Assembly (NCBI GenBank): GCA_905221605.1
Contig: CAJNDS010002540.1
Span: 347,501-373,919, forward strand
Origin: Symbiodinium natans
Taxonomy: Eukaryota; Sar; Dinophyceae; Suessiales; Symbiodiniaceae
Length of the DNA stretch: 26,419 nt
Reading direction: 5' to 3'
Below the pieces are notes generated by a model that was given only the letters and a program-made list of their open reading frames with translations, did not search any database and had not been told where the DNA came from. Below, one piece after another: positions 7,109-16,594 of this stretch. Position 1 is the first letter of the stretch. Every line of letters starts with the position of its first letter. A program made the translations under genes and the position numbers.

Positions 7109-7976
7109 CAGTTGCAGGCGCAGGCGGCGTAGCAACAGCACTCGGAAGAGAGCCGGTTCGAGCCGCACCTCGGGGGAGGTGGGCAAGGCCGTGAAAACTC
7201 TGGATGCGAAGGGGCCGGACTGGGAGTCAAGCAGCGCTTGTGAGGGGACGTCCAGCCTCTGTGCCAGGGAGCCCGCGAATGCCGTGTCAAGGACGTGAGA
7301 CGCACTGCGCTGCCAGCCTCGAGTGAAGTCAGCAGGCTGGTCGTCTGGCTGATCAGCTGTCGGGGGAGGGGCGTGAGCAAGCCCATCCCACGGCGGGGCC
7401 TGGAAGCCTGCATCAGTGAGTGTAGTGACGGCGCCGCCTCAGCAAGCCCCTGCAACTGTCGTGTGGCTGTGGTGACGAGCTGGGGGTCACGAGCGGAAAT
7501 GGCCGGGATGCAGTCAGCCAAGGATGCGAAGTAGGCCGCTGGAGCGTGTCGGGCCGCACTGCGCAGCCCGAGTCCCCCATGCCGAAAGCTGAGGTGGGCC
7601 CGCCCGCAGACAAGCTCGTTGTCCAGGAACTCCCCGGCGGACTCAAGACGAAGGAGTGCGGCAAGGCATGTGAGGACAGACCGGTCATGCGCAGAAGCGA
7701 ACTCGCGTGTCCTGCTGGGGGGCAAGACCCTGAGCACGTATTGCGCTCGAGGCACGGCACAATACAACAGCAGCAGCCACGCAACCTGAAGGTCGGGGAC
7801 ATCAGGGAGCCTCGCAAACAAGCGGCCGTGCTGTGTGGACAAGGTGTCAAGCTGCGCTCGGGCGTGCCGAGCGGGGTTCCGAGCACGCGGAGGCCACGTT
7901 CCGATGCAGGAAGGCGCGCATCGCCAACCCAGATCTGCGCACCTTCGGGCGCTAGAAGGCCCCGGCCGCGTTCCAA
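7109..7976 (-). pseudogene. LINE copy A, post-RT (thumb) region
   Basis: The minus-strand frames here encode GLRVLGTPLGTPE, QVAWLLLLYCAVPRAQYVLR, LSFRHGGLGLRSAARHAPA and, after a further frame change, SPEVRLEPALFRVLLLRRLRLQL-like sequence. This is the region after the polymerase active site in this LINE family. At least two frameshifts occur (near 7880 and near 7250). The last codon before the insertion is CTG at 7109-7111, and the LINE resumes at 1590. It is a decayed copy of a once continuous pol ORF. Confidence 0.75.
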
Positions 7977-8176
7977 ACACGAGTTTTGGACGGGTTGAGG
8001 CGGATGTGCGCTTGGTCGAACAAGTGGTGCTGCAGCCTACCGAAAAGATGTGAGACGCGAGGTGGTGGTGAAGTCACGTACACATCATCAAGGAAGGCTC
8101 GCACACGGTCGCCAGGTGGCATCTCAGACTGAACGGCCGCCAACGCGGGGGCGATGCCCAAAGCAAACAGCGCCGG
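7976..8176 (-). pseudogene. LINE copy A, RT motif C segment
   Basis: A short frame contains AFLDDVYV (the catalytic aspartate pair of the RT, near 8084-8089), preceded by FALGIAPALAAV and followed by HIRLNPSKTRVWNAAG. The segment is frameshifted at both ends relative to its neighbours. In an intact LINE this would be part of one RT domain. Confidence 0.75.
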
Positions 8177-8515
8177 TCGCCTTGCTCACCGCCCTCGGCT
8201 TGCACGATGCGGTGGACGACCCCAGCATCGTCACGCCACAGAAACGTGGAAGGCTGGCCATAGAACAGCCGCACGAATGGCAGAACACAGGCCGCGTCAG
8301 GTGTGTTGCGCAAGGCACGGAGCATGGCCTGCCGACTGATGAGGTCGTAGGCCCCGATGCCGTCAACTGACAGCACCGTCAGTTCCGGGTCGAGCTCGCA
8401 CTCTAACTGCAGGCTGTGCGCGAAGGCCTCCGTGCCAGCGCGTGTAGCCAGTGCATACTGATGGGGTCGCGTGGCCGAATCAAAAACATGGGCGAAATGC
8501 TGAGCCAAGGTTCGG
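8165..8515 (-). pseudogene. LINE copy A, RT motifs A and B
   Basis: The minus frame encodes TRPHQYALATRAGTEAF, then LSVDGIGAYDLIS (RT motif A, Asp at about 8362-8364), FVRLFYGQPSTFLW and QAEGGEQGD (motif B-like). It is shifted relative to the upstream ORF near 8515 and to motif C near 8176. The polymerase signature is clear, but the copy cannot make a full enzyme. Confidence 0.8.
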
Positions 8516-9782
8516 GCAACCAGGCGCCTTCCCCTGCAGCGAGGGGCTTGGCGAGTAATGCCTGGCGGGCAGCTGACAATTCGCCGAGGTGCGCGAGATG
8601 AACAGCAGGGTCAGCGCGCGCATCATCATTGGGCTGGCGGGTGGGCTGCTGGGGGACGGTTCCGGCTAACGCTTCATCAAGCAGTGCGGGCCAATCCCCC
8701 TGAAAGAACTGCTGGAACCTGGCCCTGAGTGCAGGTTTGGGTATGCGCGATGCCCCGCCCGGGCGGTGGAGCAACATGCGCGGAAGGAACAACCAGAGCT
8801 TCCAAGCACGTTCGGCGTCGAGGCTACTGGGGTCGGAGCACGCGTCAATGCTGGCCAACGCGCATTGGAGAGCCTGTCGCATCTGCCCCCGGATGAAGGT
8901 GGGCGGCACGCGAAAGAGGGCGGAGGGCTGACTCAACACGTCGGACGCATCGTAGCGGTCCAATGCAATGAGTGCGTCACGGAAACGTGGGCCGCGCATG
9001 GCCGCGCAAGTCCGCATCCAGCAAGCGTGGGCACGAGTCAGCCGGGTCAGGGGGCACGGCTTGTGGGGCGGCCCGCGGTTGGCCATCGCCACGAGGTTGG
9101 TGTGGTACAGCATGTGACACAGCAGAAGCGGCGCAACCGGAGCTAGACACAGAGCTGGGGCTGCTGGAGGACCCGGTTTCGGAGCTGGAATCGCGAGGCG
9201 AGTCGGTTGGCGGTGCTTGCGGAGCAGGCTGCGAGGGGGTGGGCGCCGGTTGCGGACCCGGCTCGGGTGCGAGTGGGTGGGCGCCGGTTGCGGACCAGGC
9301 TCGGGTGGGCCCTGTGCAAGTGCGACCTGGTGCACAAGCTGAGCTGCGGCAGGTTCCCCCAAGTACGCGTGGAGTGATGCTTCCTGCGCGGTGGCTGGGA
9401 TGTACCCGTCAGGCAGGACGACCTGGCCCCATGCCCATGGTAGGTGCACCATCGTAGATGCAGGCAGCGCATTAGCGGCGGCCGCAAGGCTGAGGAGCAA
9501 CTGGGCTTCCTGCACAGGCACCGGGCGACCTTCGCCGGATGCGACCTGTTGCAACACGTGCATCACGTGGGTCAGTGAGTGAGGCGGCACCGGACCGGCC
9601 GAGCGGAGAGCCTGAAGGGAGCGCATCCACATGTCGCCAAGTGTTGCATGGCTCGCCCATTGTTGTGCACTTTGCGGGTGTAGCCGGCCGACGGCCGCAT
9701 GCAGCAACGGAACAAACAGCCAGCTGTGCGTAAGGCCGGCGGCTTGGCTTGCGGGAGGTGGGCCACGCGCGTACCAGGTCTG
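8515..9782 (-). pseudogene. LINE copy A, region between the RING module and RT
   Basis: A long minus frame carries WYARGPPPASQAAGLTHSWLF, a Pro/Arg-rich stretch, AWKLWLFLPRMLLHRPGG, RARFQQFFQGDWPALLDEAL and HLGELSAARQALLAKPLAAG. The AWKL...MLLHRP and ARQAL blocks recur in copies B and F in this window, so they are family hallmarks upstream of the RT. It joins the RING frame by a shift near 9782 and the RT frame by a shift near 8515. Confidence 0.75.
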
Positions 9783-10690
9783 GTTGCTGGTTGGCGGGTC
9801 GGGTGACGGCCGCTCCTGCGTCCTGCGGAGGCAAAGCAATGCGGGCAGGCGCGCAAGGCAGAATTTGTGGTGGAGACCCGCGGGCGCAGACCCAACCGCG
9901 GCTTCCTTCCCGCAGGTCGAGTGCGAGGAGTCGTGGCCCGTGGGCAGGGCACACTGGTTGGTCGGGAATGTCTTGCAAGAGGGGGCGGGGGCCATCTACA
10001 GAGGTGTTGCAACGCAGGCAAGTCCACTCCGGGGTCCACGCGTTTTCCTGCCTGCGGTGAACTGGTGCCCAATGCATGTGGCGGTCCGGCAACTCCCGCC
10101 ACGCTTCTGGCGATTCGGCCCGCGCCGGATCCGCCAAGTAGATGCGCGGGCAACACAAGGGCAATACATGTTGCGGTGGGCGTGGGGCAAGTGTTTCGCG
10201 GTGGCTGGCCGAGGTGGTGTCGTGCTCCGGCGCTGGGCTGGGCAGTGCCACCCAATGTGCACGGCAGGCATCCAGGAACGCCTCTGCTGCTTGTGGAGGC
10301 CAGTCGGCTCGGCAGGCTGGGCAGCGCAACGGATGCACATTGGCGGCGAGGTGAGCCAGGCAACCAAGGTGTAGGCGGTGCTGGCAATTGGGCCAGGCAA
10401 AGGGCGTCTCAGGGCCCTGTCCACTTGCGTGGACATCGCAAATGCACACCGGGCAGGCATCGGCAGAAGGGCATGCTGGGGGCACGGGGGTGTCGGGGCC
10501 CAGCAGCCACGGCGGGGTAGTAGGAGCCACCTCACCCGGCGAGGAGCACACGGTATGCGGGGAGGAAATCGGGGGTCGGCTTGCAGTGGGTGCCAAAGGT
10601 GTAGCATCCCCTGGTGAGTAGTCAGGAGGCGTGTCGCACATATGAGCAGCGCTTACGCACCGAGAGTGGGGTCCTACGATTAGGGTCAAA
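9782..10690 (-). pseudogene. LINE copy A, N-terminal RING-H2 finger region
   Basis: The frame starting near 10689 has a proline-rich lead. A RING-H2 finger then spans about residues 79-126, with C-x2-C-x19-C-x-H-x2-H-x2-C-x12-C-x2-C (Cys79, Cys82, Cys102, His104, His107, Cys110, Cys123, Cys126). A second CxxC...CPAH zinc-binding cluster follows (WTCLRCNTS). RING-H2 fingers usually recruit ubiquitin-conjugating enzymes. In a retroelement the role is unknown and could be protein or nucleic-acid binding. The frame becomes non-homologous after about 9782 because of a frameshift. No ATG is obvious at the start, and 10691-10854 upstream holds no ORF that I can assign. Confidence 0.7.
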
Positions 10691-11830
10691 GCCAGTGGGT
10701 AGCCGGGATGGCGCCGGGGGGTCCAGCCAAGGCTCGGGTTTGTTTATCCTGGGTGTCCCTGTCCCAGCACATCCATCTGCCGCAACGCGGCTTGGTGGCG
10801 GAGGAGTCTCAAAACGGGCCCCAACAGCCGCCGATCGCAGCAAGCTCATGCGCATCACGCACGCAAGGGCAACCTGGAGAGTTGCTCAGCCTCGGCGAGC
10901 TCCAGGACCCACCGGAGCGGTGTGTGCTCGTCGCCGGTAGGCTGCGCCGGCGCTCGCCAGCAACCGCCCAACAGCATCGAGGCCAAGGCTCGCTGCAACG
11001 CGCATCCGAGCTGCCCCCACCAACGGCGCTCCCACCCTGCGCGGGCAGCCGCACGCAGTGCCCGCGGCGCGCGCAGGGAGCTGCGCGAGGCTGCGGATGA
11101 GGTCGTGCGCCTCTTGCCCCCATCGTCCGCAGACCTCCGCAACCAGGACGACGAGGCGTTGCGGGCCCGGGCCGGCCAGTTCAGGGTAGCGGCGCGCGAA
11201 ATCGCCTTCCTCCCCGCGGCACTCGGTGTAGCCAGCGCGGAGCGACAGCCCCCGCGGCCTACTGGGCGGCTTGGGCGAAAGTGCTCTCGGTAATGTTGCA
11301 AAGATGCCCGGAGGCCGCTCGTAGATACGCGCAAGAACTCGCTCTTGGCGGCGGGTCGACTGCGCCTTGCTTGCGGGCAGCTGCGGCAGCGGAAAACAGG
11401 TTGCTCGCCGAAAGGTGGAGTGCGCGCCCGGAGTAGGACGACTTGCTCCGCGGGGCGCCTACGCACACTGAGCTTTCAAGCCTGGAAGTTGGCTTCGTGG
11501 CGGTCGCTGTGGGTTCGCGTCGCGCGGGAAGCCGTCGCCGCGGAAGCGCGGGTGGTCCCCCCAACAATGGCTGGCGCGGACCACGGCGCGGGGCGTAGCC
11601 CCAGATGACCGGCGCCGACTCGACCTCGTCATATATGGCGCGTCTGGGAGCGGCGAGGCACTCTGCTGATGTGACCCTGGTTTCGCCGCTGAGGGCAGAC
11701 GGGCGCCCGCAAGTGCAACGGCACGAGGCGGCGCAAACAACGGCGCCCCACCACAAATACATGGAGGTGCCGCCGTACCATGCCCGCACATGCGGGATGA
11801 GGGCTGGCGCAACCTCACACAGCTTCGTCA

Positions 11831-11848
11831 GGAAGGCGGCCCGGGAGA
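11831..11848. repeat. Target-site duplication, left copy
   Basis: GGAAGGCGGCCCGGGAGA occurs here and again at 12190-12207. The two copies flank the 341-bp LINE fragment inserted in LINE copy B. Confidence 0.85.
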
Positions 11849-12189
11849 GTCAAGTCAGGCCTGAAAACCCTTAGGCAGACCATTTAGGGCTCAGGCAAAT
11901 CTAGCATTAACTATACTATACAGAAAAGCGGCGCTCACACGTGCTCCATGAAAGATAGAAAATCCGAAAGCAGTGTTGACCATCTCGCCTCGTCTTGGGC
12001 TTCAAATTGCCAGTTCTCACATCGTTTCCATCGAGAGAAGTTTTGAAGCATGGAATCCCACTGGTACCTGGGTCGCCCCTTGCGACGAGACCAATTCGGA
12101 ACCCAGTTCGGAGCACGTCTGACCCACCGATCAGTAGGTAGGGAAACCACATATTGCGCAAATCGCCAATAAGAGCGCCAGCATCGGTC
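11849..12189 (-). mobile_element. 5'-truncated 3' end of a different LINE, inserted in copy B
   Basis: The 341 bp between two 18-bp direct repeats encode, on the minus strand, GRPRYQWDSMLQNFSRW, ENWQFEAQDEARWSTL and SDFLSFMEHV followed by TGA. I recall this GRP..RWD...W...A.D...W pattern as the C-terminus of a separate dinoflagellate LINE family. After the stop comes about 90 bp of 3' UTR without a poly(A) tail. When the insert and one repeat are removed, LINE copy B reads SRAAF then LTKLCEVAP in one frame. This fits target-primed insertion of a 5'-truncated copy. Confidence 0.8.
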
Positions 12190-12207
12190 GGAAGGCGGCC
12201 CGGGAGA
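12190..12207. repeat. Target-site duplication, right copy
   Basis: This is the second identical copy of the 18-bp repeat at 11831-11848. It encodes SRAAF of copy B on the minus strand. Confidence 0.85.
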
Positions 12208-13084
12208 CCGTGTCATATGCGCTCCCGCCGTCGAGCGACACGATGGTCCAACTCGCTCGCCACGCGCAGCATCGCTGCCAAGCAATCCGTCCCCGCACGG
12301 GCCTGAAGCGCGAACTGGAATGGCCTCGTGGCGCGGTCGAACGTGTCCGCATACCGTCGTGCCAACGCTCGCGAAACCACTCGGCGCAGCGTGTCTCCGG
12401 TCGCGATAAAAGAGTGGCCGCGTGCGCTAGCAGGCCGAGCCGAGCGCCTCTTCGTCCTCCAGCAGCAAGCGATAGTGTTCCACCGTTGCCCCGCACAAGC
12501 CCGCAGCGCTGCCGCGCTTAGCCGTGCGCAAAGCTTCACCCAACTCAGCTGCAGTGAGGCGGACAGGGTCTGCTGCAAAGAAGCTGGCTATGTCGTCCGG
12601 CATCCGCTGGCGCGGGCGGGGCGGTCGCTTGTCGGGGTCCGAAAGGCTGCGTAACGTAGCAGCATTGCCTGGTGCCAAGGGAGCGCTGGTGAGCGTCTGG
12701 CGCGCCCGCGACAAGTGACCGCGGCGTACTTGCGCGCAAGCGCACTGACGCAACCGCCCAACGTCAGTGCCTGTGGATCGCTGCGGGCGTCGATCCGGAG
12801 GCGGCGCCGCATCCAGCAATTCGTGCCAACACCCTGCCTCGAAGGCTCGGATCTGCTCCAGCAAGGCGGCACGGCCAGCTGCTCCCGTCTGGTGCGGTCG
12901 CGTCAACAAAAGGCGCGGCGGCGAAGCAGGCAACGGCCAAGCCGCCACGGTCCATCGGCTGCGGCGCTGCATGACACGTCCAGCGACTCCGCCATTGTGC
13001 ACGAGAACCCCCACGCAGCCACGACCGCCTCGACACCAGGCGCGCATGCGAGAGTTGCCCAAGCGTCCTGGGAATGGCTGGGCA

Positions 13085-13246
13085 CAGTGCAGTTGCGGGA
13101 CGTCTTTCCCACTCGGGTCCCTACGATGCGCGATGTCCCGTGATTTCTAGCTACCGGCGTGCGACGCGCGTTCGTGCAAGCGCTGCGGGGCCTGCACGCG
13201 CCGAACCCAGCGGCCGGCACTACTGCGGAGCGTGCCTGGAAACTGA
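13085..13246 (+). pseudogene. LINE fragment (copy F), opposite strand, joined to rRNA sequence
   Basis: The plus strand encodes VRRAFVQALRGLHAPN and then AERAWKLI, matching the family block that precedes AWKL...LLLHRP in copies A and B. Upstream codons (RDVFPTR, MRDVP) look related but hold a stop. The LINE match ends at about 13246, where 18S rRNA sequence starts without a spacer. Confidence 0.6.
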
Positions 13247-13279
13247 TCCTAAGCGCGAGTCATCAGCTCGTGCTGATTG

Positions 13280-13315
<36 letters not shown>

Positions 13316-13369
13316 GCCGATTGAGTGATCCGGTGAATTATTCGGACTGACGCAGTGCTCAGCTTCTGG
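13247..13369 (+). rRNA. Fragment of 18S rRNA (near 3' end), not a functional gene
   Basis: The segment contains the universally conserved TTTGTACACACCGCCCGTCG, with GCGCGAGTCATCAGCTCGTG before it and GTGAATTATTCGGACTGACG after it, all in the order of eukaryotic 18S rRNA. It stops at CTCAGCTTCTGG, short of the last part of 18S. A few bases differ from the form I recall (a GT lost near 13250, CTGCCG for CTACCG). Only about 123 bp are present. Confidence 0.9.
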
Positions 13370-13420
13370 CCGAATTTACGCATATAAGTAAGCGGAGGAA
13401 AAGGAACTAAACAGGATTCC
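13370..13420 (+). rRNA. Fragment of the 28S rRNA 5' end, joined directly to the 18S piece
   Basis: GAATTTACGCATATAAGTA then AGCGGAGGAAAAGGAACTAA and ACAGGATTCC match the start of eukaryotic 28S rRNA (the D1 primer region). It follows the 18S fragment at once, so the 18S tail, ITS1, 5.8S and ITS2 are missing. The match ends at 13420, where LINE-like sequence of the opposite strand begins. Confidence 0.88.
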
Positions 13421-13429
13421 TCCTGCTCG

Positions 13430-13790
13430 CGCGCGTCGCCCTGCAATGCCCTGCACGGGCGTTTGCGACGGGCGGGCTCGGGCATGCTGGGACGCCGGTC
13501 TGCTCGCCATCACTCGCGCGGCCCGCAGTGTCGTCAGCACACGTACGCCCTGCTCTGCGTCGGCGACGGCGAGTGCGAGGTCCGTGCCGTCGACGATGGG
13601 ACATCGCCGCTCGGAGGTCGTCGGCCAGAGCCCGAGCGGCCGCAGCCAAGGGCGCGCCGCCATAGGCCTCCAGAAAAGCGGACTGGGCAGCTGCGGACAC
13701 GTACGCGTCTGGGGCCTGCGCGAGGAGAAGGGCCGTTGCAAGAGGGATGGGGGCAGCAGGGTTCGACTCAAAGGTAGAGCTAGTTAAACC
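13430..13790 (-). pseudogene. LINE fragment (copy E), probable post-RT region
   Basis: The minus frames encode SAAAQSAFLEAYGGAPLAAAA, ALADDLRAAMS and, in another frame, LALAVADAEQGVRVLTTLRA and ARVMASRPASQHARAR. This resembles the region after the RT in the same LINE family, although I could not align it to copy A with certainty. It is frameshifted. It is bounded on one side by the 28S fragment and on the other by plus-strand LINE copy C. Confidence 0.5.
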
Positions 13791-13809
13791 AGCGTTTGTA
13801 CAAACGTGG

Positions 13810-14135
13810 TGGGATCAGGTTGGGGACCACACGGCAACGTGTCCGCGATCCGGGCTACTGCGCAGCCGCCGGGCAGCTGCTCGGGTCTGCCGCGAGGAGG
13901 GGACTGCATTGTCACCCACGCGCTGCTCCGGGACCTCAACCGATGAGCGTCGTATCGAGGTCGTCACCAACGGTCCCGCTCTGGAACGGGGCTCAGCTCG
14001 CGGTCGATACTGCGCTCGTATCTGCCGTCGACTCGAGCGGCCGACCGCGGCGCCATCAGCGCCGTGAGGAGGGCGCGGCGCTCCGACTTGCGCGTCTCGC
14101 CAGAAAGCGCACCTACCCCGCGTGGCTCCCCCTTA
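13810..14135 (+). pseudogene. LINE fragment (copy C): zinc knuckle and endonuclease region
   Basis: The plus strand encodes VGDHTATCPRSGLLRSR and AAARVCREEG. After frame changes it reads RRIEVVTNG, LWNGAQLAVDTALVSAVDS and RLARLARKRTYP. These are the same blocks, in the same order, as 1590-862 on the other strand. Several frameshifts are present, and the copy ends near the TYPE-like block. Confidence 0.75.
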
Positions 14136-14254
14136 ACTTTTGCGCGGCGCCGCGTGCTAACCATGCGCTGAGGACGGTTCCGCCCGACCTCATCGCGGGA
14201 CCCGTCTCTCGCTCAACTCAGTGTTTTTTCCGGGTTTTGTTTCTCTGTCGCTTT

Positions 14255-14887
14255 GCAGATCCCGCCGCCCACCTGATGCCTTGGTGACTTGCTGCCTGCC
14301 CTCGGTCTGGCGTTCTCAGGGCGTGGGGGGGGCGCTTGAGCGAACAGACGCTCGGGTTTGCCGTGAAGCCTGCGCAACGGTTGCCACCAAAAACCTTAAG
14401 CTTGTCCGAGACCTGAACCTCGCGGCACGCAGACATGATGAGCGACATTGAGCGACGTATTGAAGTTATTGCCAATATTGCCAATGGGGGTGGCTCAGAG
14501 CTTGTCATTGGCCCACGCACTTCCGCCAGGGTGCCCCGTCGCCGACGTGGCAAGCAGATGCGGCCCTGGCTGAAGCACATCGGGCCAAGCAGCGCACTTA
14601 CCTTGAGTTCGCTGCTGCCCATCGGGCCATGCACCGTCATCCGGTTGCTCGTGCGTGCACGTTGCCATGGGCCGGGGCCCCGTTGCAATGTGCTGCATGT
14701 GTTGTTGCCTCCTTTGTCGGACGCTGGTCTGGGCCCTTGTCCGTCGCGGCTGCCCGCTCGTTCGCTGCCAGTCTGCTGTCTCCGCCCATTTCCAGCCTGG
14801 CCAATCTTTACGGAGAAGCGCCTCTCCTGAGCGACGTCCGCGCGGACTCGGCTATACGACTCCACAACGTCATTGCCATGTGCAAAT
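14255..14887 (+). pseudogene. LINE fragment (copy D): zinc knuckle to C-terminus, decayed
   Basis: The plus frames contain a degraded knuckle (RRPPDAL), ALERTDARVCREACATVATKN, VRDLNLAARRHDERR, ERRIEVIAN, ALAEAHRAKQRTY and FVGRWSGPLSVAAARSFAAS. The order matches the C-terminal part of the family. Part of the endonuclease core after RRIEVIAN appears deleted. It lies in tandem with copy C, same strand, about 120 bp apart. Confidence 0.7.
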
Positions 14888-15650
14888 AACGGGCATCCTC
14901 CATGTCGTTGGTTATGTTGACAGACACTTCGTGGCAGTCAGCGCTTGTCAGCCACGACAATTACGAGGACGGCGCCACGCGTACCGCATCCTCCTCATTG
15001 TCCTCAGTATGGAAACACGAACAGCAATTGACGACAATGACGATGAAAGGGACTGGTGAGCTTCGAACGCCTGTAAAACTTCTAAGAAATGACGACGTTC
15101 ACGAGGATGTTGAGGTATTGACAACAAAGAGGCATGAACACACATGAAGCCTCAGCACAACTTCGAGGATGGCACAACCCATATGTTCCCTTCTCGTGAC
15201 TGTGCGCGCGTTCAAGATGCCAACAACGAACCAGACTTCAGTTTGCACGCCCCACCTACTTCTGAGGGAGGCCTGTGAAAGAGAACGCCCGGAACAACGC
15301 GCTCTTGCTTCTGACGGCAGCGCCAGCTGCGAACCCTATAGGCTTTGAAAGAGAGGACAGCTACGGGAATGATGCGCCCCAGGTGCCTCATCCTCCTGAC
15401 TGTCTACACTTTTGAGATGCGAACAACCGACGAGGCTGCCCGGTGTTCCGTAACCAAAGCACGAAAACGACGACGGTCACGAGGATGGAGCTTCCCTGAG
15501 AAGACTCCTGATGGACAAGGCCTGGGAATGTAGAATTAAGGGGCCAACAACCAGCAGCAATCACTACAAGGTCTGTAGTCTGTGCTCGCACCTGGCTTTG
15601 CATAATCGTGTGCTGCCCCGTGCGCATACTCATGCCACGACAAAGATGCG
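14888..15650. other. No gene recognised; ACGA-rich degenerate sequence
   Basis: I see no ORF with recognisable content. Short degenerate motifs recur: ACGAGGA(T/C)GG-like strings near 14964, 15100, 15164 and 15480, and CATCCTCCT-like strings near 14988 and 15389. These suggest an old, diverged tandem or dispersed repeat rather than coding DNA. Confidence 0.4.
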
Positions 15651-15733
15651 GAGGGGGAGGGGGGAAGGGAAGAAACAAAGCAAGAAAGAAAGCATGAGAA
15701 AGAAGGAGAGTGAGAGACAGAGAGACGGAAAGC

Positions 15734-15764
<31 letters not shown>

Positions 15765-15865
15765 GGAAAGAAATAAATAACAAGAGATATATATAGAGAG
15801 AGAGAGAGAGGCAAAAACACCAAAAAAATCACAGCGAGAGCGAGAGAAAGAGAGAGAAAAAGAGC
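15648..15865. repeat. GA-rich microsatellite block
   Basis: The plus strand is almost pure purine from about 15648, with (GA)n runs near 15734-15756 and 15796-15811, a short (TA)n at 15787-15796 and further GAGA runs to about 15863. Both strands give low-complexity Ser/Leu or Arg/Glu frames that are not genes. Confidence 0.9.
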
Positions 15866-15959
15866 TTCCCGCGTACACGTACCTGTAGATACATCGGGTC
15901 TTTTGCGCATGTGACGATGTCCAACAGACACCGGCCCACATCAAAAACCGGGTTACAGC

Positions 15960-16590
15960 TGCTGTGAATGCTCAGCCTGACAGGTTGGCAGTCCTCCAAG
16001 CGAGCAGCCAAAACCTTCGCGGGGTTGGCTGCAACTTTGCGAAGAAGGCGCAGTTGGTGGCGTGGCTAGCCAATAATTATCGAGAAGCGGCGAGATTTCA
16101 TCCTGGCGGCCGGGCGACCTACACGCATGCTCTGCCTGTTACGACGCGCCGCGGAAATGTCCAGTTTGTGTGGCGCGCTTTCAACCAAAAATGTCAAACT
16201 ACATTCAGACGACGTAAAGGAGCGTGAAACTACGTAGCGTGAAGCTTGAGGTGGACCGCAAGCGCCCCGGGCTTGGCTGGGAGGCGTGCCGCGTGGCGTG
16301 CCGCGCGGCGTGCCGCGTGGCGTATCGCTTGGGCAGGTGTGGCTACCAAGCGGCCACCTGCAACTCAGCCAAAAGGCTGGCGGTTGGCAGACTCCTGTGT
16401 GAGTATATCTCTGGCAGCCTACAATCACCAGAGCGGAGACACCGAGGGTGCGCCACGTGCAGGGGAGTTGCTCTGGCATGCGGCGCACCAACTCCGTCCA
16501 CACGTCAACCACTCCTGCCCTCGCACTGTGCGGAGTTGGCGCTGTGGTTGCGTGCACCGCCGGCGGGACGCGATCGCTTCGCTGAAGCGC
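15960..16590. other. Unassigned region with possible coding remnants
   Basis: A plus-strand frame at 15964-16227 includes KKAQLVAWLANNYREAARF, which looks protein-like but matches nothing that I know. No start, splice or domain evidence decides it. Confidence 0.25.
16284..16325. repeat. Short GC-rich tandem repeat
   Basis: A 12-bp unit (GCGTGCCGCGTG and the variant GCGTGCCGCGCG) is repeated about 3.5 times. Confidence 0.75.
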
Positions 16591-16594
16591 TGAG

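Larger units (their letters stand above)
10855..13062 (-). pseudogene. LINE copy B, heavily frameshifted, same family as copy A
   Basis: Moving along the minus strand, the region keeps AAW...RLLLTRPHQTGAAGRAALL, RRGHLSRARQTLTSAPLAPG, LTAAELGEALRTAKRGSAAG, RRVVSRALARRYADTFDRAT, SLDGGSAYDTVSRAAF (RT motif A), then LTKLCEVAPALIPHVRAWYG and a C-terminal AWERRWWGQLGCALQRALAS with WVLELAEAEQ before a TGA at 10855-10857. The spacing from motif A to the C-terminus is only about 1.3 kb, so much of the RT and endonuclease is deleted or scrambled. A foreign 341-bp piece interrupts it at 11849-12189. It lies head-to-tail with copy A, about 165 bp away. Confidence 0.75.

Noticed and set aside
7140-7165. 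tRNA T-arm-like GGTTCGAGCC
   Set aside because: No acceptor stem or other arms fold around it, and it lies in LINE coding sequence.
13247-13420. A functional rRNA locus
   Set aside because: Only about 170 bp remain and the 18S tail, ITS1, 5.8S and ITS2 are missing.
15388-15944. Ser/Leu-rich ORFs on the minus strand
   Set aside because: They are translations of the GA-rich microsatellite.
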